The notes beneath the pieces were generated by a model. It had not been told where the DNA came from. It did no database searches and saw nothing but the letters and a program-made list of their open reading frames with translations. A program made the translations under genes and the position numbers. From contig CAJQMW010000487.1 in assembly GCA_905479535.1 (NCBI GenBank), positions 1 through 8,605 on the forward strand: a stretch of DNA of 8,605 nt, read 5' to 3'. Positions 1-5,630 of the stretch are shown piece after piece (the stretch's first letter is position 1; each line of letters starts with the position of its first letter). The DNA comes from an uncultured Maribacter sp. (GTDB taxonomy: Bacteria > Bacteroidota > Bacteroidia > Flavobacteriales > Flavobacteriaceae).

Positions 1-69
1 ATCGAGAAGCTGGCGTGTTCCAAACGGTTCTCGATACACTTCAGCTTTGGCGAAGCACTCGAAGTGACA
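1..69. repeat. REPIN-like palindromic element, copy 1 (cut by window edge)
   Basis: These 69 bases are identical, base for base, to 552-620. From left to right they hold the end of the inner left arm (ATCGAGAA, 1-8), a 19-base centre, the inner right arm TTCTCGATACA, a small hairpin CTTC-A-GC / GC-GAAG, and the outer arm CACTCGAAGTGACA ending at 69. The rest of the element should lie left of the window. Identity ends abruptly at 69, which marks the element boundary. The gap to the GIY-YIG start is only 42 bases. Confidence 0.85.
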
Positions 70-111
70 ATATGAAAAAACAATCGAAGGATTTATCCCT
101 ATTTTAGACAG

Positions 112-402
112 GTGAAAATTTTCTATGTCTATATCCTAGAATGTTCAGATAGAACTTACTATACAGGAATAACATCTAATCTAGAGAAGCGTTTAGCGTC
201 TCACGAGAGTGGCACCTATCCAAATAGTTATACCAAATCCCGGAGACCGTTGAAGCTCGTATAGTATTGTGATTTCACAGAAGCAGCTCTTGCTATAGAC
301 ACGGAAAAACAAATTAAAAAATGGTCCAAGGCCAAGAAACTGGCATTAATTTCAGGTCAATTTGAAAAGTTGCCGAATCTTGCGAAAAAAAAGTTTAAAT
401 GA
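112..402 (+). pseudogene. GIY-YIG nuclease family gene, interrupted by in-frame TAG
   Basis: Read from GTG at 112, this encodes a 96-residue protein of the small single-domain GIY-YIG type (UPF0213/YhbQ-like), except that codon 51 (262-264) is TAG. Family hallmarks are visible on both sides of the stop: YVYILECSD (5-13) and YYTGIT (16-21) form the GIY/YIG strands, R27 in LEKRL matches the catalytic arginine, H31 follows, SYTKSRRPLKLV (39-50) is the conserved middle, and EKQIKKW (65-71) carries the metal-binding glutamate E65. The frame is otherwise intact to TGA at 400-402, so the stop is a single point change, probably from a Tyr, Trp or Gln codon. The truncated 50-residue product would lack E65 and should be inactive. 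No ATG fits: the ATG at 72 is out of frame and stops at 107. Repeat elements lie 42 bases upstream and 17 bases downstream. A sequencing error at 262-264 is possible. Confidence 0.85.
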
Positions 403-419
403 TTTTTTGATACCTAGAT

Positions 420-463
420 GGTTCTCGATACACTTCGCTTAAGGCGAAGCACTCGAACTGACA
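420..463. repeat. Half-copy (single REP) of the palindromic element
   Basis: This matches the right half of the element at 511-620: TTCTCGATACA (422-432), then a hairpin, then CACTCGAACTGACA (450-463), which has one mismatch to the outer arm of the full copy. The hairpin differs in sequence but keeps its shape: CTTCGC (433-438) pairs perfectly with GCGAAG (444-449) around TTAAG, whereas the full copies have a bulged A in the same stem. It begins 17 bases after the GIY-YIG stop codon. I see no matching left half before it. Confidence 0.8.
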
Positions 464-510
464 TTTTAAGAAGAATATAATGGGCAGGTATTTAATAATA
501 AACACTTTTT

Positions 511-620
511 TGTCACTTCGAGTGGTTTTTCCGACGCAGGAGAAAAATTGTATCGAGAAGCTGGCGTGTTCCAAACGGTTCTCGATACACTTCAGCTTTG
601 GCGAAGCACTCGAAGTGACA
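511..620. repeat. Complete REPIN-like palindromic element, 110 bp
   Basis: The ends are a perfect 14-bp inverted repeat, TGTCACTTCGAGTG (511-524) and CACTCGAAGTGACA (607-620). An inner 11-bp inverted repeat, TGTATCGAGAA (549-559) with TTCTCGATACA (579-589), flanks a 19-base centre (560-578). Between outer and inner arms sit two different side hairpins: TTTTTC/GAAAAA (526-531 with 542-547) on the left and CTTC-A-GC/GC-GAAG (590-606) on the right. The element is therefore two inverted REP units, each built as outer arm, hairpin, inner arm. I see no open reading frame and no clear target-site duplication. It lies 41 bases beyond the stop of the minus-strand peptidase gene, where it could shape the 3' end of that mRNA, but no U-run follows, so it is not a classical terminator. 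Confidence 0.85.
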
Positions 621-661
621 TTGTTTAAACAAAATGAATAAGTAGTTTCCTTTAAAAATCC

Positions 662-1882
662 TTAAAACTTAATTTGCGCCGATACTTTCTCCCCTTTCCT
701 ATCCACCACCACTTTAGTGGTATTCCCTTCCTCAAATACCGAAAGGGCACGCATGTAGCTCATCATGTCGGTTACTAAACTATCGCCCATCTGTATAACC
801 ACGTCACCTTTTTGGAGTCCGGCAGCATCGGCAGGCCTACCTTCGGTAACGCCATCTATCCGCATGCCTTTTCCATCATAAAGATAATCGGGCATGACGC
901 CCAAGGCTACTTTGAATCGCGGAACGTCCTCGCTCTCGTTCTTAGTGGTGCGAAACGCAAGTTTGCCATCATCATCCAGCTCGGAAATGATTCGGATTAT
1001 ATAATCCTCAATCATTCGCATACCTTCGTAATTCAGTTTCTCCGAATCGTCGGAAGGTTTGTGGTAATCCGAATGCTGGCCCGTAAATAAGTGCAAAGCA
1101 GGTATATTCTGTAAATAAAAGGACGTATGGTCCGAGGGGCCTACGCCAGATTCGCTCAATACCAATTTAAAATCCGTATTGGTTGCATTTAGCACTTGGT
1201 TCCAAATACGGGCAGTGCCCGTTCCGCTTATGGACAAGGTATTAGCGTCCCGTAGCCTTCCCACCATATCCATATTCAACATATAGCTGGCCTTTGGCAA
1301 ATCTATGGTCGGATTTTTTGTAAAGTAATTACTGCCCAGCAGTCCCATCTCCTCTCCGGAAAAAGCCATGAACAAATAATTGCTTCCCTTTAAAGTATCC
1401 TTTAGTCTTTCCGCTAATTGGAGTAGGATACCCACACCGCTGGCATTGTCATCGGCACCGTTATGAATGGCCTCACCATCTGTGTATAACGAACCCTCAC
1501 CCCCCATGCCCAAATGGTCATAATGGGCGCCGATAATAACGGTTTTTTCGGCTTGGTTATCCAAATAGCCTATGACATTGGTTCCCGTAAGCGTACTGTG
1601 CCCATTTACATATTCAATTTGGGCATGTGGGTCCGTTTTGGGCTTAAAGGTGAACGTTTGGAAGTAGGTGCCTGCATTGCCCTTTGGAGCTAGCCCGATT
1701 CCTTCCATCCGTTCCTTGACGTAGGTCGCTGCTTTTAGCTCGTATTCGGTTCCTGTTTCCCGCCCTTGGAGACTATCACTTGCCAAATAGGCGACGTCTT
1801 CTTCTAGGGTGATTGCCTTTTGTTTTTCTGACTTACAGGATATAAATAGCGCAATAAGTATGTAAAAAACGGTTCTATTCAT
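662..1882 (-). CDS. M28 family zinc aminopeptidase lipoprotein with C-terminal PDZ domain
   Basis: This 406-residue protein is predicted to remove N-terminal residues from peptides at the cell envelope. The N-terminus is a short lipoprotein signal ending in FISC, with C16 as the lipidated cysteine. The M28 co-catalytic metal site looks complete: H120 in GAHYDHLG, D145 in GADDNASG, catalytic base E177 and ligand E178 in SGEEMGLLGS, D205 in NMDMVGR, and H274 in SDYHKPSD. Residues ~322-406 form a PDZ domain (RIDGVTEGRPADAAGLQKGDVVIQMGD), which in this family probably binds substrate or partner C-termini. Length is normal for M28-PDZ proteins. The start ATG (1880-1882) directly precedes the signal peptide. 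It is divergent from the propeller lipoprotein gene, with 128 bases between starts. A weak -7-like box TATCTTCG lies at 1903-1910 on the minus strand. The exact substrate is unknown; family assignment is firm. Confidence 0.95.
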   Translation of the reverse strand: MNRTVFYILIALFISCKSEKQKAITLEEDVAYLASDSLQGRETGTEYELKAATYVKERMEGIGLAPKGNAGTYFQTFTFKPKTDPHAQIEYVNGHSTLTGTNVIGYLDNQAEKTVIIGAHYDHLGMGGEGSLYTDGEAIHNGADDNASGVGILLQLAERLKDTLKGSNYLFMAFSGEEMGLLGSNYFTKNPTIDLPKASYMLNMDMVGRLRDANTLSISGTGTARIWNQVLNATNTDFKLVLSESGVGPSDHTSFYLQNIPALHLFTGQHSDYHKPSDDSEKLNYEGMRMIEDYIIRIISELDDDGKLAFRTTKNESEDVPRFKVALGVMPDYLYDGKGMRIDGVTEGRPADAAGLQKGDVVIQMGDSLVTDMMSYMRALSVFEEGNTTKVVVDRKGEKVSAQIKF

Positions 1883-1922
1883 GATATTTGTTATTAGTAA
1901 TACGAAGATAATACTTAAATGA

Positions 1923-1942
1923 ACCCTGATGATTTTCAGGGT
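1923..1942. promoter_or_regulatory. Inverted repeat in divergent promoter region, possible operator
   Basis: ACCCTGA (1923-1929) and TCAGGGT (1936-1942) form a perfect 7-bp inverted repeat around TGATTT. It sits 41 bases from the peptidase start and upstream of the propeller promoter, in a region otherwise AT-rich. No U-run follows in either direction, so a terminator is unlikely. A shared operator for both genes is a guess from position only. Confidence 0.35.
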
Positions 1943-1957
1943 AGCTCAACTTTCCGA

Positions 1958-1987
1958 TTTGAAGTCGTTAATCGATTTATAAATTGG
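1958..1987 (+). promoter_or_regulatory. Putative Bacteroidota-type promoter of the propeller gene
   Basis: TTTG at 1958-1961 fits the -33 element and TAAATTGG at 1980-1987 fits TAnnTTTG with one mismatch; the spacer is 18 bases. Transcription would start near 1994, giving a leader of about 17 bases. AAGGA at 2002-2006 is a weak Shine-Dalgarno-like site four bases before the ATG at 2011. Confidence 0.45.
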
Positions 1988-2010
1988 AGTTTCATTAAAA
2001 TAAGGATCTC

Positions 2011-3119
2011 ATGAGAATTTTAATCTTTTTAGCCGTTCTATTTCTCTTCACAAATTGCAAGAACGACCCCAAGAAAAACACCTCCCCAAAGACCAAAAAA
2101 AAGGCTTCCCTGATGGCGGGCGCGGATACGTTGATTTATCCCGAGGAGAAGTATTTTAAATCGATTCGTCAAATTACCTTTGGTGGGGATAATGCGGAGG
2201 CCTATTGGAGTTGGGACGACCAACAGATGATTTTTCAATCGAACAATGCCGATTGGGCATGGAATGCGATCAAATGTTCTTAATGAACGTGGAGGAAAGT
2301 TTTCCGGACAGCATTCCTCCTATGGTGAGCACCGGTATGGGAAGGACCACCTGCGCTTACTTCTTGCCGGATAACAAGCATTTTGTCTACGGCTCTACCC
2401 ATTTAGCGGATGCCGAATGCCCGGAAGCCCCTTTGCGCAAGAACGGAAATTATGTGTGGCCGGTCTATGATTCTTTTGACATTTTTGTGGCCGATCTAGA
2501 AGGAAATATTACCGCGCAATTAACAGATTTACCAGGTTACGATGCGGAAGCAACGGTTTCTCCCAAGGGGGATAAAATTGTTTTTACCTCCACCCGTAGT
2601 GGAGATTTGGAACTGTATACCATGAATCTTGACGGTTCCGATGTGCAGCAGATCACCAACGAGCTGGGTTATGACGGCGGTGCGTTTTTCTCCCCGGACG
2701 GTGCGAAACTGATTTTTAGGGCATCCCGGCCTAAAACTCCGGAAGCCATAAAAAAGTACAAAGACCTGCTGGCAGAAGGTTTGGTAGAACCTACGGAAAT
2801 GGAGTTGTTCATTTGCAATGCCGATGGGTCCGAACTAAAGCAGTTGACCTTTTTAGGTAATGCCAATTGGAGCCCGTTCTTTCATCCGTCTGGAAAAAAG
2901 ATATTGTTCTCCAGTAATTATGAGGCTGAAAAGGGTTTTCCTTTTAACCTCTATTTTATAGATATCGATGGGAAGAACCTTGAGCGGGTGACCCATGGTG
3001 AAACTTTTGATGCCTTCCCGGTATTTTCCAATGACGGTAAATACCTGGCTTTTTCCAGCAATCGGAATAACGGTGGTACGCGTGATACCAATTTGTTCAT
3101 TGCCGAATGGCAAGAGTGA
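2011..3119 (+). pseudogene. TolB-like PD40 beta-propeller lipoprotein, frameshifted
   Basis: Two overlapping frames make up one protein of about 369 residues. The first runs 2011-2283; the second must take over near 2255-2259 and ends at 3119. Adding one G to the GGG at 2255-2257 joins them as ...NNADW-GMECDQMF..., and later motifs then read through. The start is a lipoprotein signal ending FTNC (C16). Six PD40-type repeats follow, with turn motifs WSWDDQQ (~66), FLPDNK (~118), VSPKGD (~183), FSPDGA (~227), FHPSGK (~291) and FSNDGK (~339), each before a strand such as IVFTSTR and often followed by a LYTMNLDG-type strand. This is a six-bladed TolB-like fold; such proteins bind peptides or proteins and need not be the Tol-Pal TolB. 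As written, the first frame gives only a 90-residue fragment with less than one full blade, and the second lacks a signal peptide. The undamaged downstream frame suggests a recent mutation or a base-calling error in a G run. Confidence 0.85.
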
Positions 3120-3127
3120 GAACGTAC

Positions 3128-5533
3128 TTAAATCCTACTGCGCTCCTCTACGCGCTTTCTTTTTTGATTGTTCTTTATTCCGGTATTACCAAACTTATAC
3201 CGAAACCCTAGGACTAGTAGCCTATTTTCACTTCTAAAGGAAGAAGTGTTATCCTGATTTAGATAACGCCGGGTATTGAACAAATTCCCCTGGTTAAAGA
3301 TATCCTCAACCTCTAATGAAATACTCGCATTTTTGTTCCAGATTGTCTTTCTAAGGGCGAAACCTAGCTGATTGTAAGAATCCTGACGCGAATTGCCATT
3401 CACCGTAGGTGAGAAATACGTAAACGTTACATCGGCGAACAAGGATTTATCACTTAAAAAAGTAAAGCTGTTTGTGGCACGTATATGTCCCGTCCAGACA
3501 TCGTTATTCAATTGTGCTTCTGATTCCAGATCGGTGAACATATTGTTTTCATAGAAATAACTGACCAAGAAAAAAGTATTCCAATAATCGGTTATTCCTT
3601 TGTTCATTGAAAAATCCACTCCATAGCTTCTGCTCAGACCCAAATTGGAACTTACAAAACGAAGAAGGTTGGCGTCATTATCCTGAAAAACTTGTTGTAG
3701 GTATTGATTTTTCCGTTCCCCAAAAAAAAACTCCAGATTATAGCTTTTATCAAAAGTATACCCTAAAGACATGTAGTTGCGGGTGGAGGGAAGCAAATTC
3801 GGATTGCCCTCCACGACCGAATTATTGGTCTGAAAATATTGAAAAGGGTTCAACCTATTGTAACGTGGTCTGGTAATCCTACGATAATAGTTTAGACCAA
3901 AACTATGCTTTGTACTTTGCGTATATCTCAAAGAAAACGACGGGAAAAACTCCAAATAGTTGTTTTCCGTGGCAACTTCCTCGGTATCCAAAAAGCCTAT
4001 GGTTTTAGTATATTCCGCCCTTATGCCCATTTTTATTTGCCAATCCTTCCATACGCTATTGAAACTTATATAAGCTGCCGAAATCTCCTCATCGTAGGAA
4101 AAAATTCCTGCTTCGGTCGGATTTATTCCCGGTTGATTTCTATCAAAACCCTCTTGTGTAATCGTATTATCTGAATTGATGGATGCATAGCGCAAACCCG
4201 TTTCCAATTCGCCCGCGTTTCCCAAAGGCGTGCTATAATCCAATTGAATGCTGAACAATCCCGTTTGCTGCCCGGACTGAGTGGTGAAATCGTTCTCACC
4301 CGTAATAGCTCCTTCGGCATCAAAAAAATCGGTGTTCAACAGCTGGCCCCGGTCATATTCATAATTGGTATAGTGGGTGTTGAATGCTATTTCTGCCCCC
4401 TTTTTATCCAATTGATGGACCCAATCCAGATAGATGGAAGTATTGTAAAGGTCGTAATCTGAATCATTGGTCGTATCAAAGCTTGAAACCAAATCCCCGC
4501 TCCTATCGTTTATAAGCGTCTCAGAATCGTAAAACCGATTAACGGATGGGGTAAGAACATTTATTGTAGATAAACTAATGGTGTTCTTCTTATCAAGTTC
4601 AAAATCCAGGAAGGCGCTTACGTTATGCTGTTTTCTTCTGGTAACGGCACTTTGTTCGGCGGTCCAAATTTCATTGATCGCACTACCCTCGAAAAAATTA
4701 GCGATATCAGTATATCGGCTAAGCGTTTTTGCATTCCTAAAACTGTAATTCACGGAGAAATCTGTGCGCTTCCCTTTAAAAAAATGATCCGTGCCCAATG
4801 TATGCTTCGGAAAGACCCCTTGCGTATAACGGTTGTAAATAGAACCGTTATAACCAGCGATTAGATTTTTTTTCATTTTGATATCGATGAGAAGACCTCC
4901 CTCTGCACTGTATTTTGCAGGTGGGTTCGTTATCACCTCTATGGCCTCCACATTACCGGCAGAGCTTCCGGAAAGTAAGTTGATGATATCGCTTTGGGGA
5001 ATGTTTACCAATCGCCCATTGATCATGATACCAATGTTAGAACTCCCTTTTATGGTCAATTCGTCCCTAATCACGACTACTCCTGGGGTGCGTTTTAATA
5101 CGTTCCAAATATCACTTTCAGAGAGCGCAGTGTTCTCAATGTTAAAGACCAGACGGTCTACTTTCTGCTCGATCGTGGGTTTTTTATACGCAACGACGAC
5201 CTCATCCAATTCTTGGACGTTTTCCAATATTACAAGTGGCCCAATATCGGTGTCCGCGGTAAGGATTAAAGAACGTACTTCCGATTCATTTTCTATAAAA
5301 CTGGCGAATAAAAGGTAATTGCCTTGTGCTACATTTTCCAATTGGAAAAATCCCTTTTCGTTAGTGGCAGTGCCTTTGATGAGAACCGAGTCTGCGGTTT
5401 GCAACAGCACACTGGCAAATACCAGTGGTACTCCATTACCGTCCAATACGGTGCCTGATATCTTGTAATCTTGTGCCTTTGCGAGGGAAACAAAAAGCAC
5501 AATAATTGAGAATAGTCTAAGTTCCCTCTTCAT
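3128..5533 (-). CDS. TonB-dependent-receptor-like outer-membrane beta-barrel protein (downstream paralogue)
   Basis: This 801-residue outer-membrane protein has a signal peptide cut after AKA (residue 20, mature start Q21). A carboxypeptidase-D regulatory-like domain spans ~22-107 (ISGTVLDGNGVPLVFASVLL...). LDEVVVAY (109-116) is a TonB-box-like linker, a plug spans ~117-222 (KVDRLVFNIENT, LKRTPGV, NPPAKYSAEGG), and the rest is a 22-strand-type barrel of the OMP_b-brl_3 family, with the hallmark RPRYNRLNPF (555-564) and EGNPNL (575-580). The last strand ends at F781, followed by a 20-residue basic tail (KRKR at 791-794), so the usual C-terminal aromatic is not terminal. Length fits this family and is shorter than SusC (~1000). 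No SusD gene is adjacent, so glycan uptake is not indicated; the substrate is unknown. It starts 97 bases after its paralogue's stop and may be co-transcribed with it or use its own -7 box (5551-5558). It converges on the propeller gene with an 8-bp gap. Confidence 0.92.
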   Translation of the reverse strand: MKRELRLFSIIVLFVSLAKAQDYKISGTVLDGNGVPLVFASVLLQTADSVLIKGTATNEKGFFQLENVAQGNYLLFASFIENESEVRSLILTADTDIGPLVILENVQELDEVVVAYKKPTIEQKVDRLVFNIENTALSESDIWNVLKRTPGVVVIRDELTIKGSSNIGIMINGRLVNIPQSDIINLLSGSSAGNVEAIEVITNPPAKYSAEGGLLIDIKMKKNLIAGYNGSIYNRYTQGVFPKHTLGTDHFFKGKRTDFSVNYSFRNAKTLSRYTDIANFFEGSAINEIWTAEQSAVTRRKQHNVSAFLDFELDKKNTISLSTINVLTPSVNRFYDSETLINDRSGDLVSSFDTTNDSDYDLYNTSIYLDWVHQLDKKGAEIAFNTHYTNYEYDRGQLLNTDFFDAEGAITGENDFTTQSGQQTGLFSIQLDYSTPLGNAGELETGLRYASINSDNTITQEGFDRNQPGINPTEAGIFSYDEEISAAYISFNSVWKDWQIKMGIRAEYTKTIGFLDTEEVATENNYLEFFPSFSLRYTQSTKHSFGLNYYRRITRPRYNRLNPFQYFQTNNSVVEGNPNLLPSTRNYMSLGYTFDKSYNLEFFFGERKNQYLQQVFQDNDANLLRFVSSNLGLSRSYGVDFSMNKGITDYWNTFFLVSYFYENNMFTDLESEAQLNNDVWTGHIRATNSFTFLSDKSLFADVTFTYFSPTVNGNSRQDSYNQLGFALRKTIWNKNASISLEVEDIFNQGNLFNTRRYLNQDNTSSFRSENRLLVLGFRYKFGNTGIKNNQKRKRVEERSRI

Positions 5534-5550
5534 TCATAGTTGGTATGCGC

Positions 5551-5558
5551 TAAATATA
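5551..5558 (-). promoter_or_regulatory. Putative -7 box for the downstream receptor
   Basis: On the minus strand this reads TATATTTA, one base from TAnnTTTG, and its near edge is 17 bases upstream of the ATG. It aligns with TAGATTTG before the paralogue (8060-8067), and both leaders share CCAACTATGAA just before the start. I see no clear -33 TTTG. Promoter activity is inferred only from similarity. Confidence 0.3.
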
Positions 5559-5630
5559 AAAAAGAAAATCGGAATTATCCTACATCTTAAAATAGATTGC
5601 TGAAATTTAAAACGATATGCGTGCGGTAGT

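Noticed and set aside
72..107. ATG at 72 as the start of the GIY-YIG gene
   Set aside because: It is out of frame with the nuclease motifs and ends at TAG 105-107 after eleven codons.
1..620. CRISPR array
   Set aside because: Only three copies, in irregular spacing and different completeness, with nested palindromes; there are no regular spacers and no cas genes.
812..1090. 92-residue plus-strand frame opposite the peptidase gene
   Set aside because: It is antisense to the well-supported PDZ and catalytic regions and shows no recognisable motif.
2205..2258. ATG at 2205 as the start of a separate propeller gene
   Set aside because: Its first 18 residues come from the wrong frame of the preceding coding region; the propeller reading only makes sense when joined to the frame from 2011 near 2255.
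3140..3166. Intrinsic terminator for the propeller gene (GCGC...GCGC followed by TTTCTTTTTT)
   Set aside because: The stem is only four base pairs with an eight-base loop and lies inside the 3' end of the convergent receptor gene; too weak to call.
3722..3730. Run of nine A on the plus strand as a phase-variation tract in the downstream receptor
   Set aside because: It encodes Phe-Phe-Phe in an AT-rich barrel strand where such runs are ordinary, and there is no paired structure.
4878..5318. 146-residue plus-strand frame opposite the downstream receptor, resembling a similar frame at 7549-7803
   Set aside because: Both lie antisense to the conserved plug regions of the two paralogues; their mutual similarity is explained by the plug coding similarity, and neither has a signal or a family match.
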